A DNA stretch of 64,000 bases from Paludibacteraceae bacterium (GCA_905233375.1 CAJOEJ010000009.1:40770-104769); one strand, 5' to 3'. Shown: positions 18,241 through 27,700, numbered from the stretch's first letter. A program made the numbers and translations. Notes: a model not told the origin generated them from the letters alone.

Positions 18241-20619
18241 TCCGCGCGGGATACACATGCTCATCGTCTGACGCCCTTTGACAAACGAGGCGTCAAACGT
18301 GTATTCCGCCAATGCCGTACCGAAGTCGTACAGGTTGTAACACATTACTTCGAGCAACATCGGTATATCACGTACCCACCAGCGTCCCGTAGCACGCAGT
18401 TCGAGATTAAAGAATGCGTCTTCGCGCTTGCCGAACCAGTTGTTCGCCATGTTGATGCCTTTCGCGTCCATATAATAGACCGTCGTCTGCGGGTGTCCCG
18501 TCGGTGAGGTATAATCGGACGTACGGAACGTGGAGAACGGCTGACCGTCTTTGAACTTGCCGTTGAAACCGATAGAGAAATACTTGCAGGCATTGTACGT
18601 GACCTGCAACCGGAAGATGAACGACTTGTCCTGATTCAACCGGCAGTTGGCGGGATAAAGGAGTCCTGCGTCTGTTTCTTCCTGTGCAAAATAGGTGTCC
18701 GGGTTCGCCGAACTCTCCGCTAACACGCCGATATTATTATGAAGTGGTCCGTTGCCCAAGGTGCTGATACCTGCCATCAGGTAACTCTGCCAGCTGACGT
18801 TGACGTACCATTTGCGCCCGTTGTAAATATAGCGTACCGTATTGGACATATAATAAGGAGTACGCCCGCCCACGCGCGAGGACATCAGATCCAACGGCTG
18901 GGTGGTCACCGTATATTGTTTCTCGCCTTCCCGCATGTACCAGTGCCCGTTCTCCTCCACCATGTTGGCATCCACGCCATCCGCATATGCCGTGAACCAC
19001 TGGTTGTAGTACTTGCGGATAGAGTTGAGCAATGCGATCTCATGGCGTCTGCTTTTGCCGAAAGTGAACCGTATCGGCAGGTCGAGTACGGCATAGGACG
19101 GCTGGTGCATCCACAGGTCTTTCTTCGGCGTGTGGTACGCTCCGCCCGTCGTCAGGAGCAGGGTGTTGTCCGCATAACGTGCCTCACCGTTCATGTAGTC
19201 GGCGCCCAGATACCGCACTTCGTCCCACGTATAGGACATCCGGTGATGACTGACACTCAGTCCGAAGCCGAACCACCATACCGGATCGTATTCGAGTGCG
19301 AACTTGGCAAGCCAGTTGGGCGTGATGACCGAACGACCCTTGCCCAATACGATGCCGTCCAGCGATACGCCTAAATGTCCGTACAGCCGCAGTCCCGGCA
19401 GCACTTCTTTCTGCGCAATGACCCTTGCTTCGTTTTCTATCAGTCCTGCCGTGAACGGCGACGACTGCCACGAAAGCGTGTATAAAGGGGTCTGCGTAGC
19501 GGATTCAAAAGACTGCGTATAAATGGCATTGCTCCATGCGGTGGTCGTAGGATGAAAATGCAGAAGGCTGTTATACCCTTCCGCATGGACGTGCAGCCAG
19601 GGCAGGAACATATGGTCGTACTGCACCGAGAGATTAACGCTGTGCAACCGTCCGTCCGCGTACCACGGATCGAACGCCTCGCCGTCCTGATCCATTAAGT
19701 TGCGCGAGAAAGAGAGTTCGTTGTGCCGGGTGTCTTGCAGTTCGTAACTCAGTCCGACCACCACCCGGTTCTTGTTACGGTTCGGAGAAAGAGTGCTGTA
19801 CAACCCGGCATGATAAGCGCGCATCGTTGCCTGTTCGTTGACGTTGTACATCAACTCCGATCCGTAGTCGTTCCGCCCTTGCGTGACCACGAAATAATGG
19901 AGCCGCGCAACATCCTGCCGACATGGCAGTTCGCCATCCAGCTGCGCTGTATAGTATTCCGACGTGTTCATGCCGCTGATACCTGTATGGTCAAACGCGG
20001 TGATGTCACGCTGACCATAGTGGACATAGGCATGCTGGTAGAACGAACCTGTCCGCAGCGTGGCATCCAGCGTACCGGCACCCGTCACATGATTACGCAT
20101 CGTCACCGGACGGCTGTCCAGAGTTCGCTCTACGGCGGAGGAATGGAAGAGGTTGATCAACTGGCGGGTGCCCGGAGAGATACCGCCCAAATTGCCGGCA
20201 TTACCCGTCAGACGGATCTGCTGCAACTGGTATGCGTCATCGGTAAAAGAGAGTTCGCCGGCGTGGTAGTCCAGTTCCATGGCAGTACGGTCCATCTGCG
20301 TGTGAACCATCGTGTGTCCGGGCATCGAACGGCTGTCGATACGCATGCCGTTGAGACGGTACTTGCTGTTTTTGAACGAGTTGCCGGATATGGAGAACAC
20401 ATTGCGGTCGCCGAGGTTCCATTCGCCTGTCGTCTCGCTCTCATAGACGGTGTAGGGACTGAGGTTGTCCAGATAGTGACCCAAGTCGGTCGTCTGGTAC
20501 CAATCCCGGAAAAATTCGCTGCGAACCGTATCCGTACCTATAGACGCCAATGCCCCGGTACGGGCAAACGTACTGAGGCATAGCGTTATTCCTATGAGTA
20601 TGAACCGGCGTCTTTTCAC
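18196..20619 (-). CDS. Large outer-membrane beta-barrel (TonB-receptor-like)
   Basis: An 807-residue protein with an N-terminal signal (MKRRRFILIGITLCLSTFARTGALA). It lacks the usual CarboxypepD N-domain but has a plug-like stretch (NVFSISGNSFKNSKYRLNGMRIDSR... GGISPGTRQLINLF), then about 600 residues of alternating aromatic strands, ending FTLRIGMEKSAQ. The overall form is a TonB-dependent-receptor-like barrel without an obvious TonB box. It starts only 5 bases after dnaJ ends and so is probably read from the grpE-dnaJ message. The substrate is unknown. Confidence 0.72.
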   Translation of the reverse strand: MKRRRFILIGITLCLSTFARTGALASIGTDTVRSEFFRDWYQTTDLGHYLDNLSPYTVYESETTGEWNLGDRNVFSISGNSFKNSKYRLNGMRIDSRSMPGHTMVHTQMDRTAMELDYHAGELSFTDDAYQLQQIRLTGNAGNLGGISPGTRQLINLFHSSAVERTLDSRPVTMRNHVTGAGTLDATLRTGSFYQHAYVHYGQRDITAFDHTGISGMNTSEYYTAQLDGELPCRQDVARLHYFVVTQGRNDYGSELMYNVNEQATMRAYHAGLYSTLSPNRNKNRVVVGLSYELQDTRHNELSFSRNLMDQDGEAFDPWYADGRLHSVNLSVQYDHMFLPWLHVHAEGYNSLLHFHPTTTAWSNAIYTQSFESATQTPLYTLSWQSSPFTAGLIENEARVIAQKEVLPGLRLYGHLGVSLDGIVLGKGRSVITPNWLAKFALEYDPVWWFGFGLSVSHHRMSYTWDEVRYLGADYMNGEARYADNTLLLTTGGAYHTPKKDLWMHQPSYAVLDLPIRFTFGKSRRHEIALLNSIRKYYNQWFTAYADGVDANMVEENGHWYMREGEKQYTVTTQPLDLMSSRVGGRTPYYMSNTVRYIYNGRKWYVNVSWQSYLMAGISTLGNGPLHNNIGVLAESSANPDTYFAQEETDAGLLYPANCRLNQDKSFIFRLQVTYNACKYFSIGFNGKFKDGQPFSTFRTSDYTSPTGHPQTTVYYMDAKGINMANNWFGKREDAFFNLELRATGRWWVRDIPMLLEVMCYNLYDFGTALAEYTFDASFVKGRQTMSMCIPRGLLFTLRIGMEKSAQ

Positions 20620-20624
20620 GTTTC

Positions 20625-21794
20625 TTATATTCCGAACAGATTACGGAAGAAATTCTTCTTGTCGCATGAACCCGGAGCGATGTTCGGGCTGTCCTGCAGT
20701 TTCTCGATCAGTTTGCGTTCGTCTTTGCTCAGCTTCTCCGGGATATAGACACCTACGTTAATCAGCAGGTCACCTACTCCGTAGTTGCGTCCGTACTGGT
20801 CGATACGCGGCAGACCTTTTCCTCTCATCCTCAGTACCTTGCCGGGCTGCGTACCCGGTGTGATGGTGATTTTTACATCACCGCTCAGGGTCGGAATCTG
20901 CACCTGTCCGCCCAACACAGCCGTAGGCATGTCTAACAGCAGGTTATAGATGATATCATTGTTCTGACGGACGAAATCCTTGTGTTCCTCTTCCTCGATC
21001 AGCACGAGCAGGTCGCCGTTGACGCCTCCGTGCGGAGCTGCGTTGCCTTTACCGGGAATAGTCAGCTGCATGCCGCCCATGACGCCGGCAGGGATACTGA
21101 TCGGGATGATCTCATCGTCGCGTACCACACCCTGTCCGCCGCATTTGGGACATTTGTTCTTGATGATGGTTCCTTCGCCGCCGCAGGTGTCGCAGTCCGT
21201 CTGAACCTGCATCATGCCGAAGATACCGTGCTGCTGACGAACAACGCGTCCCGTACCCTTGCAGACCGGACATTTCTCCGTACTCCCGTCCGCGCTGCCG
21301 ATGCCTTTGCAGTCCTTGCACGGAACAAGCTTGTGTACCTTGATCTTCTTCTCGCATCCGGTCGCTATCTCCTCGAGCGTCAGGCGCACTTTGATACGCA
21401 TGTCACTACCGCGACGGACACGCTGACCGCGGCTGCGACCGCCACGACCGCCCATGAACATCTCGCCGATATCGTTCAGGTCGATGCCTGCGCCCTGGAA
21501 GATATCACCGAAATGCATGAAGATGTCTTCCATCGACATACCGCCGCCGCTGAATCCGCCTGCACCGCCCATTCCAGCAAAGCCGTATTGGTCATAACGC
21601 GCACGTTTCTGCGGGTCAGACAGCACTTCATAGGCTTCCGCTGCCTCTTTGAATTTCTCTTCTGCCTCCTTGTCACCGGGGTTCTTGTCCGGGTGATACT
21701 GGATGGCTTTTTTGCGGTAAGCCTTCTTTATCTCTTCTGCGCTCGCGGACTTGTCCACGCCCAGCACTTCATAATAATCACGTTTTTCTGCCAT
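20625..21794 (-). CDS. dnaJ: Chaperone protein DnaJ
   Basis: Hsp40 co-chaperone that stimulates DnaK. The 389 residues are in standard order: J-domain with the HPD motif in [12 protein letters not shown], a Gly/Phe-rich linker ([16 protein letters not shown]), four CxxCxGxG-type zinc repeats ([32 protein letters not shown]) and the C-terminal substrate-binding domains. It is downstream of grpE, separated by a heptad array of about 40 bases. Confidence 0.97.
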   Translation of the reverse strand: MAEKRDYYEVLGVDKSASAEEIKKAYRKKAIQYHPDKNPGDKEAEEKFKEAAEAYEVLSDPQKRARYDQYGFAGMGGAGGFSGGGMSMEDIFMHFGDIFQGAGIDLNDIGEMFMGGRGGRSRGQRVRRGSDMRIKVRLTLEEIATGCEKKIKVHKLVPCKDCKGIGSADGSTEKCPVCKGTGRVVRQQHGIFGMMQVQTDCDTCGGEGTIIKNKCPKCGGQGVVRDDEIIPISIPAGVMGGMQLTIPGKGNAAPHGGVNGDLLVLIEEEEHKDFVRQNNDIIYNLLLDMPTAVLGGQVQIPTLSGDVKITITPGTQPGKVLRMRGKGLPRIDQYGRNYGVGDLLINVGVYIPEKLSKDERKLIEKLQDSPNIAPGSCDKKNFFRNLFGI

Positions 21795-21801
21795 ATTTCT
21801 T

Positions 21802-21834
21802 CAATTACCAATAACCAATTACCAATCACCAATC
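21802..21834 (-). repeat. Heptad array filling the grpE-dnaJ spacer
   Basis: CAATTAC, CAATAAC, CAATTAC, CAATCAC, CAATC: almost five 7-bp units occupying nearly the whole gap between grpE and dnaJ. Confidence 0.88.
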
Positions 21835-21835
21835 T

Positions 21836-22420
21836 TTACTCTCCCACTACTACCTTCGCAAATCGTATCACTTTCTCGCCGAGTTTGTATCCCCGTTGCG
21901 TGCAGTCGATCACTTTGCCTTTCTGCTCTTCACCTGCTGCAAACGTGGTTACTGCCTCGTGCTCGTCCGTGTTGAAATCCATGCCTTCCGTCTCGATCGG
22001 ATGTACGTCATGCTTGTCGAGGAACGAAAGGAACTTCTGGTGGATAAGACGTATTCCTTCGCGAACGGCTTCGATGTCATCCGTTTGCGTCATCGCTTTC
22101 TCGGCACGCTCAAAATCATCCACCAGCGACAGCATCTCGGTAAAGATACGCTCACCCGCTGTCTCCATCAACTCCAGTTTCTCTTTGTTCGTACGGCGGC
22201 GGTAGTTGTCAAACTCTGCCATCATGCGCAGGTTCTTGTCCTCTAACTCGGCGATGCGTTCCTGTGCTGCCTGGTATAACTGCTCCACCGAAACCTCATC
22301 GGCTGTGGTCTCTTCGGATGCGGTGTCTTGCGCGTCATCCGTGCCGGTTTCTACTCCGGACTCCTGAGTCTCCAACTCTTCGTCCTGTGTCTGTTTCTCT
22401 TCTATGTTTTCTTCTTTCAT
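21836..22420 (-). CDS. grpE: Nucleotide exchange factor GrpE
   Basis: DnaK nucleotide-exchange factor. The acidic, coiled-coil N-half (KEENIEEKQTQDEELETQES...ERIAELEDKNLRMMAEFDNYRRR) and the signature RIFTEMLSLVDDFERA...MDFNTDEHEAVTTF..VIDCTQRGYKLGEKVIRFAKVVV are complete. I start at ATG 22420 (194 residues). The open frame extends 40 codons further, but that extension is translation of a 7-bp TTGTACA array. No promoter box is clear; palindromic TGACA elements lie further upstream. Confidence 0.95.
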   Translation of the reverse strand: MKEENIEEKQTQDEELETQESGVETGTDDAQDTASEETTADEVSVEQLYQAAQERIAELEDKNLRMMAEFDNYRRRTNKEKLELMETAGERIFTEMLSLVDDFERAEKAMTQTDDIEAVREGIRLIHQKFLSFLDKHDVHPIETEGMDFNTDEHEAVTTFAAGEEQKGKVIDCTQRGYKLGEKVIRFAKVVVGE

Positions 22421-22450
22421 AATGCTATATGTGTCTTTTTGTTTAATATC

Positions 22451-22508
22451 CTTTGTACATTGTACATTGTCCCTTTGTACATTGTACCTTGTCACTTTGT
22501 ACATTATC
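22451..22508. repeat. TTGTACA-type heptads upstream of grpE
   Basis: Units such as TTGTACA, TTGTCCC, TTTGTACA, TTGTACC and TTGTCAC repeated about eight times. Period 7 with occasional 8. The consensus differs from the CAATNAC family. Confidence 0.8.
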
Positions 22509-22533
22509 AAATCTCGTGCCATACGCGCGCGGA

Positions 22534-22558
22534 CTGACATGAACCTGACATATTGTCA
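22534..22558. promoter_or_regulatory. TGACA direct/inverted repeats upstream of grpE-dnaJ
   Basis: TGACA at 22534-22538, then the palindrome TGACA-TAT-TGTCA at 22546-22558. This is a candidate operator for a heat-shock regulator. The regulator is not identifiable here. Confidence 0.45.
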
Positions 22559-22596
22559 TGTCTCCGCCATTTCGACGCTTTCCCGAATACCAAAAG

Positions 22597-22735
22597 TTCA
22601 CATTTCCACATTTCCACACATAATTGTATCTTGCACTTATGGGGATAATATAATAAATAATATATATTATTATATTATAGGGTATTTTTCAACACACACG
22701 GATGTGTGGAAATGTGGAAATGTGAAAAATACCCT
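22597..22735. repeat. Nested perfect inverted repeats
   Basis: A 24-base arm (22597-22620) is exactly complementary to 22703-22726. Inside it lies an A/T-only palindrome (about 22646-22679) and a second perfect 13-base pair, AGGGTATTTTTCA (22679-22691) with TGAAAAATACCCT (22723-22735). The arms are themselves made of CACATTTC repeats. There is no gene within. Confidence 0.9.
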
Positions 22736-22781
22736 TAAATTGATGTTAATGCATTTTTTTGCATTTTTTTTGCGAAAAAAT

Positions 22782-22813
22782 TTGGAAAAAGTAAAATGTT
22801 CATCGTACCTTTG
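22782..22813 (+). promoter_or_regulatory. Orphan plus-strand promoter
   Basis: TTG at 22782-22784, 21 bases, TACCTTTG at 22806-22813. It points toward the 3' end of the convergent rubrerythrin gene. The first 55 bases of the transcript hold three near-copies of ACGAGACATTA (22839-22871). Confidence 0.6.
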
Positions 22814-22864
22814 CACCAGATTTGAAAAACCAGTGTGCACGAGACATTAACGAGACAATAACGA

Positions 22865-22890
22865 AACAAGCGCGGGATTCCGCGCTTGTT
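22865..22890 (-). terminator. Hairpin after the rubrerythrin gene
   Basis: Perfect 11-bp stem AACAAGCGCGG / CCGCGCTTGTT with a 4-base loop. Read on the minus strand it is followed by TTTCGTT. It may also stop the short plus-strand transcript. Confidence 0.8.
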
Positions 22891-22913
22891 GATGAACGAA
22901 ATAATTTACCGGA

Positions 22914-23462
22914 TTATTTGCCGAAGTAACGTTTATAGAGTCCTTCGAAACCTTTACCGTGGCGTGCTTCATCGCGTGCCATCTCATGAACGGTGTCATG
23001 AATCGGGTCGAGGTCCAACTCTTTCGCACGTTTCGCGATTTTGAATTTGTCTTCGCATGCACCGGCCTCGGCCATCATACGTTTCTCGAGGTTGGTCTTG
23101 GTATCCCAAACGATCTCTCCGAGCAGTTCCGCAAAACGCGAAGCGTGGTCAGCCTCTTCGTATGCATACTGACGGAAAGCAGCTGCGATCTCCGGATATC
23201 CCTCACGATCGGCTTGACGAGCCATTGCCAGGTACTGGCCTACTTCGCTGCACTCACCCATAAAGTGCGCACGCAGACCCTCTGCGATGATCGGATCCTT
23301 TACGTCCTTTGCTACGCCAAGAACATGCTCGCATACGAAATTGAGTTTGTCGTCGGATGCAACTTTCCATTCAACGATTTGTTTGCATTGCGGGCAACGC
23401 TCCGGTGCCTCTGCGCCCTCGTGTACATAACCACAGATCGGGCAGATAAATTTCTTTGCCAT
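22914..23462 (-). CDS. rbr: Rubrerythrin with N-terminal rubredoxin domain
   Basis: Non-haem di-iron peroxidase of anaerobes. The 182 residues begin with a rubredoxin-like Fe(Cys)4 domain ([10 protein letters not shown]...CPQCKQ), followed by the ferritin-like four-helix domain with E-x(n)-ExxH iron ligands ([30 protein letters not shown]). This is the reverse domain order of classical rubrerythrin. Start at ATG 23462, directly after a well-formed promoter. It fits an oxygen-sensitive gut or rumen anaerobe. Confidence 0.93.
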   Translation of the reverse strand: MAKKFICPICGYVHEGAEAPERCPQCKQIVEWKVASDDKLNFVCEHVLGVAKDVKDPIIAEGLRAHFMGECSEVGQYLAMARQADREGYPEIAAAFRQYAYEEADHASRFAELLGEIVWDTKTNLEKRMMAEAGACEDKFKIAKRAKELDLDPIHDTVHEMARDEARHGKGFEGLYKRYFGK

Positions 23463-23507
23463 TGTGATAAATTTTATAAGGTTAATACAAAAGATTGATT
23501 CACGCTG

Positions 23508-23538
23508 CAAAGGTACAACAAATATTTGGAATACGCAA
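23508..23538 (-). promoter_or_regulatory. Promoter of rubrerythrin
   Basis: On the minus strand TACCTTTG (23508-23515) with TTG (CAA at 23536-23538) exactly 20 bases upstream. Confidence 0.82.
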
Positions 23539-23555
23539 ATAAAACGCAGAAAAAA

Positions 23556-25295
23556 TTACTCTTCGATGCCGTTTTTGCGTCTTTCGAGCAGGTCTTGTGC
23601 GCGGCGGAGGGCAATGTGGATGTTGGCGCAGATGTTATGCGGATTCATCTGTTGCTCGATTCCGCCTTTCATCAACTGCTTGTGTACGTGGTCGTTGACT
23701 CCGGACAGGATGATGGTGATGCCTTCCTTGTGGGAGCGGTCGATGAGCGTGCTGAGGTTGTGCATCGCCGTCGAATCGACGAACGGCACTTTACGCATGC
23801 GGATGATACGGATGGGATACTCTTTGCCGGAGACGTGCGACATGATTTCATCAAACCGGTTGGCGATGCCGAAGAAATACGGGCCGTCGATTTCATATAC
23901 CTCCACTCCTTCGGGGATGGTGAGGTGCTCAAGGTTCATCTGGACATCGGTGTCCTCGTTCGGATCTATCTCGTTGTGCAGCGTGCGGATATGCGTCTGT
24001 TCGCTCACACGCATGAGGAAGAGTACCAATGCGAGCAGGATGCCCACTTCAATCGCCACGGTGAGGTCGAAGATGACGGTCAGGAAGAACGTGATGAGCA
24101 GCACCCACAGGTCGCGGTTCGGATGTTTGATCAGTCCTGCGATGGTCTTCCAGCCCGACATCGAGTAGGCTACCATGATCAGTACCGCCGCCAGACAAGC
24201 CATGGGAATCATACCGACCAGCTGTCCCAAAAAGAGCAGCACCAGCAGCAGAACCACGGCGTGGATGATACCGGCTACAGGCGTACGACCGCCATTGTTG
24301 ATATTGGTCATCGTACGGGCGATGGCTCCGGTCGCAGGGATACCGCCGAAGAAGGGTACGACCATGTTGGCGATACCTTGTGCGATGAGTTCGGTGTTGG
24401 AGTTATGCCGGTCACCGATGACACCATCCGCCACCATGGCGGAGAGAAGGCTCTCGATAGCACCTAACATGGCTATCGTGAATGCAGAGGGGAACAACTC
24501 GCGGACCATGGAGAAGAACGTCTCTCCTTCCGCCAGTTCGATGCTCGGGATATGAGGCGCGGGAATACCGTGCGGGAGTTCATATAGGTCGCTGATGGTC
24601 TGTAACCCGGCTACGTCCCATGACTCGGGCGCATAGCGTTTGAGCAGCCATACCACGAACGTAGCCAGAATAATCGCCGCCAGACTGCCCGGCACACGCT
24701 TCGTTATATAGGGCATGGCGATGCATATAGCCAGCGAGAACGCACCGACACCCAATGCCCACCACTGCACATGGAAATGCTGGAAATAGAACATCCATTT
24801 CTCCACGAAGTTCGCCGGCACGTTGCTCAGACCCAAACCGAAGAAATCGTTCATCTGGGTACTGAAGATGGTGACGGCTATACCGGCTGTGAAACCTACG
24901 ATGACGGGGTAGGGAACGAACTTGATGACCGAACCGAACCGCGCCAAACCCATCAGTATGAGCAGGATACCCGCCATGATAGTGGCGATGATTAATCCGG
25001 TTAGTCCGTACTGCTGGATGATACCGTAGATGATGACGATGAACGCACCCGTTGGTCCGCCTATCTGCACCTTGCTGCCACCGAAGAGCGAGATGAGCAG
25101 ACCTGCGATGATGGCGGTGACGAGACCTTCCGTAGGACCTACGCCGGACGAGATACCGAACGCGATAGCAAGCGGAATGGCAACAATGCCGACGATGACA
25201 CCTGCCAATGCGTCCTGACCGAACTGGGCACGGTTATACGTTCGGATGGTTTGAAAAAACTTGGGAGCAAAAACTTCCTTCAATGAATAGTTCAT
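23556..25295 (-). CDS. SulP-family anion transporter with STAS domain
   Basis: A 579-residue inner-membrane transporter of the SLC26/SulP family. The N-terminal signature FGQDALAGVIVGIVAIPLAIAFGI and about 12 to 14 helices (including GGPTGAFIVIIYGI and FVPYPVIVGFTAGIAV) are followed by a cytoplasmic STAS domain from about residue 445 (EVYEIDGPYFFGIANRFDEI...RMRKVPFVDSTAMHNLSTLI). The substrate could be sulfate or bicarbonate; no residue decides it by eye. It is downstream of the TonB-dependent receptor with a 22-base gap, suggesting co-transcription. Confidence 0.92.
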   Translation of the reverse strand: MNYSLKEVFAPKFFQTIRTYNRAQFGQDALAGVIVGIVAIPLAIAFGISSGVGPTEGLVTAIIAGLLISLFGGSKVQIGGPTGAFIVIIYGIIQQYGLTGLIIATIMAGILLILMGLARFGSVIKFVPYPVIVGFTAGIAVTIFSTQMNDFFGLGLSNVPANFVEKWMFYFQHFHVQWWALGVGAFSLAICIAMPYITKRVPGSLAAIILATFVVWLLKRYAPESWDVAGLQTISDLYELPHGIPAPHIPSIELAEGETFFSMVRELFPSAFTIAMLGAIESLLSAMVADGVIGDRHNSNTELIAQGIANMVVPFFGGIPATGAIARTMTNINNGGRTPVAGIIHAVVLLLVLLFLGQLVGMIPMACLAAVLIMVAYSMSGWKTIAGLIKHPNRDLWVLLITFFLTVIFDLTVAIEVGILLALVLFLMRVSEQTHIRTLHNEIDPNEDTDVQMNLEHLTIPEGVEVYEIDGPYFFGIANRFDEIMSHVSGKEYPIRIIRMRKVPFVDSTAMHNLSTLIDRSHKEGITIILSGVNDHVHKQLMKGGIEQQMNPHNICANIHIALRRAQDLLERRKNGIEE

Positions 25296-25317
25296 AGATT
25301 TATTGACTATTGGATGG

Positions 25318-27606
25318 TTACAATTTCAGGCTGACTCCTGCGAAATACGTACGCGGCTGGGTGGGACCATAGATATACGTCGCATCGCGGTTGGGTCCCT
25401 GGTCCAGATCACGCTGGAACTGATCCAGGATATTGTGTACTCCGGCACTGATCTGCAGGCAGTAATGTTTGTATAAATGCACGTCGTAGGCGAGCCGGAT
25501 ACCGAGATCCCAGAAAGCGGGCGTAAGCACTTCCTCATCCTGCGCAATGTATCCCGCGAGGTGAGGAACCAGCATCGAACCTGTCACCTTGCCGTTGACA
25601 GAGATCGTGAAATCGTGCACCGGCTCGATGTCGATGAGGGCATAGGCGTAGTGGTCGGGTGTGCGGAGCATGCGTGTCTGCGGAGCAACGGTGCTGCTCC
25701 ATGCCTGCGGCGTCGTATAACGGCTGTTCTGGAACGTGTAACCCAATTGGAAGGAGAACAGGGACGTGTAGTTCACTTTCGCTTCCACGTTCAGTCCTCC
25801 GACCCATGCGGCATCGGCATTCGTGCGGGTCAGGAGCAGGTTACCCTCGGAGTCATAGCCGTTTTCGGTCAGGAAGAACACATCTTTGAGATAGGTGAAG
25901 AACCCTTCCGCGGTGAGGTTGGTCTCCCATTTGCCGAAGGAGCGGTAGAAATCGATGCTGGCGGTGGAACTGTGCGAGTACTCGGGGCGCAGGTTCGGGT
26001 CAAGCGAGATGAGCGACACGGCTCCGCCTACCGCGGCGACGTGCAGGTCTTCGTCATACGCCTGCGGCGCACGGTAGCCGCTACTGTAACCGGCACGCAG
26101 AATAACACCTTTCACCGGAGTATAGCGCACCGTGGCACGAGGCGTGCAGACGGGTTTGGACAGCAGGTTGTGCTTCTCAAGACGTGCTCCGACAAGGACG
26201 CTCCACTGCGTGTTGTGCCATTCGTTCTGGGCATACACACCGGCTACATGAACGTCCTGATGAATATTACGGTTGTAGCCTAACATGCGGTCCTGCAAAC
26301 CGTTGTAGATATATTCGCCGCCTACGCTCAGGTCTCCGCCCATGATCCCGCATGGATACGAAAAGCGGTATTGTAGTCCGGTCGAAGAGGTCAGGTCGGT
26401 ACTCCTGCCGTACGCATTGGGGTCTTTTCCAGCTCCGAAATAACTGTCCCGACCGACATGCTGCAATGCCGAGTAAGCGGATACGAAATGGCGGTTATCC
26501 GGAGAGAACCAGTCGAACGCCAGCGAACCGGCGTTGATAGTATGCCGCAACTGCTCGGCGATATCCGCTTCGTGCGGCTGCATATCCATGTTGTTTCCTC
26601 CGCGGCGGTGGTCGGACGTATGATGGTACTCGGCGGTTATCTTGCTGTACTCGCTGGTCTTGAAGAAGACACGTGTGCCGGCGGTAGTGGTACGCAGCAT
26701 GGGCACATCCGTGTAGCCGTCCGCATCGCGGTCATAGGGACTGCGGGTACGATGGGCGGCAAACAGGTAAGCGCCTATCTTGCGGTTCTCGCTCATCACC
26801 GAGGCGTTGAGATCCACGTTGATGTCATATCCGCCGCGTTCGTTGACGCGGTTGGTGTTGGCGATGTTGACAAAATTGCGTACGGGTTCCTTGGTGATGA
26901 TGTTCACCACGCCGGCGACGGCATTGGCTCCGAAGAGCGCCGAACCGCCTCCACGTATCACCTCCACGCGGTCGATCATCGCGGCAGGAACCTGCTCCAG
27001 TCCATAGACCGACGCAAGCGAAGAGAAAACAGGCCGTGAGTCCATGAGTATCTGCGAGTACTGTCCCTGGAGACCGTTCATGCGCAACTCGGTCTTGCCG
27101 CAGTTGGAGCAGGTGTTCTCCACCCGCAAACCGGGCTGGTAATTGAGAGCGTCGGCTACGCAAATGCCGGCGGTGTTCTCAAAGAGCTGCGGTGTAAGGA
27201 CGTTGACGATGGTAGCTACTTCCTGCCGCTTGGTGGCGTACCGGTTCGCGGTCACGACCACGCTGTTCAGCATCTGGGACACTTCGCGGATGGCGGCTTT
27301 CAGCTCGATGGTCTTCTGCGCGACGATATTCACCGGCAGTTCGAGCGTCTCGTACCCGACAAAAGAGAAAATAACCGTCTGATGACCGACGGGCAGATTC
27401 TTTAGAAAATAGTGACCGCTCTCATCGGTCACGGTTCCGATATTGGTGCCTTTGATCTGCACGTTGACGAAAGGCAGGTGCTCTCCTGTCACCTCGTCCA
27501 GAACGTGCCCGACCAAGTGAGCATCGCTGTCCGTTTGCGCACACAATACGGCGCTTACAGACACAGCGAAAAACAAACAAACTAATACCCTATATATGTT
27601 TCGCAT
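25318..27606 (-). CDS. TonB-dependent receptor
   Basis: A 762-residue outer-membrane receptor: signal peptide (MRNIYRVLVCLFFAVSVSAVLCAQ), CarboxypepD_reg-like domain (VGHVLDEVTGEHLPFVNVQIKGTNIGTVTDESGHYFL), plug domain (VVVTANRYATKRQEVATIVNVL...GGGSALFGANAVAGVVNIITKEP), and a 22-strand-type barrel ending in ...TYFAGVSLKL. The plug contains ENTCSNCGKTELRMNGL, a CxxC stretch common in a Bacteroidales receptor subgroup. It is not paired with a SusD gene, so small chelates or metals are more likely cargo than glycans. The cargo is unproven. Confidence 0.92.
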   Translation of the reverse strand: MRNIYRVLVCLFFAVSVSAVLCAQTDSDAHLVGHVLDEVTGEHLPFVNVQIKGTNIGTVTDESGHYFLKNLPVGHQTVIFSFVGYETLELPVNIVAQKTIELKAAIREVSQMLNSVVVTANRYATKRQEVATIVNVLTPQLFENTAGICVADALNYQPGLRVENTCSNCGKTELRMNGLQGQYSQILMDSRPVFSSLASVYGLEQVPAAMIDRVEVIRGGGSALFGANAVAGVVNIITKEPVRNFVNIANTNRVNERGGYDINVDLNASVMSENRKIGAYLFAAHRTRSPYDRDADGYTDVPMLRTTTAGTRVFFKTSEYSKITAEYHHTSDHRRGGNNMDMQPHEADIAEQLRHTINAGSLAFDWFSPDNRHFVSAYSALQHVGRDSYFGAGKDPNAYGRSTDLTSSTGLQYRFSYPCGIMGGDLSVGGEYIYNGLQDRMLGYNRNIHQDVHVAGVYAQNEWHNTQWSVLVGARLEKHNLLSKPVCTPRATVRYTPVKGVILRAGYSSGYRAPQAYDEDLHVAAVGGAVSLISLDPNLRPEYSHSSTASIDFYRSFGKWETNLTAEGFFTYLKDVFFLTENGYDSEGNLLLTRTNADAAWVGGLNVEAKVNYTSLFSFQLGYTFQNSRYTTPQAWSSTVAPQTRMLRTPDHYAYALIDIEPVHDFTISVNGKVTGSMLVPHLAGYIAQDEEVLTPAFWDLGIRLAYDVHLYKHYCLQISAGVHNILDQFQRDLDQGPNRDATYIYGPTQPRTYFAGVSLKL

Positions 27607-27631
27607 ATGTGTTTAAATTCAAAAACGGGCG

Positions 27632-27662
27632 CAAAGGTACGAAAAAAATCCCATATATGCAA
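27632..27662 (-). promoter_or_regulatory. Promoter of the TonB-dependent receptor
   Basis: Minus-strand TACCTTTG (27632-27639) and TTG (CAA at 27660-27662) separated by 20 bases. Confidence 0.82.
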
Positions 27663-27700
27663 ATAGAAATTTCAAATCGCCGGTAAAAATCAAAAAAAAC

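Noticed and set aside
22404..22850. 148-codon plus-strand frame through the grpE upstream region
   Set aside because: It translates the heptads, inverted repeats and A/T palindrome and then the orphan promoter; low-complexity product.
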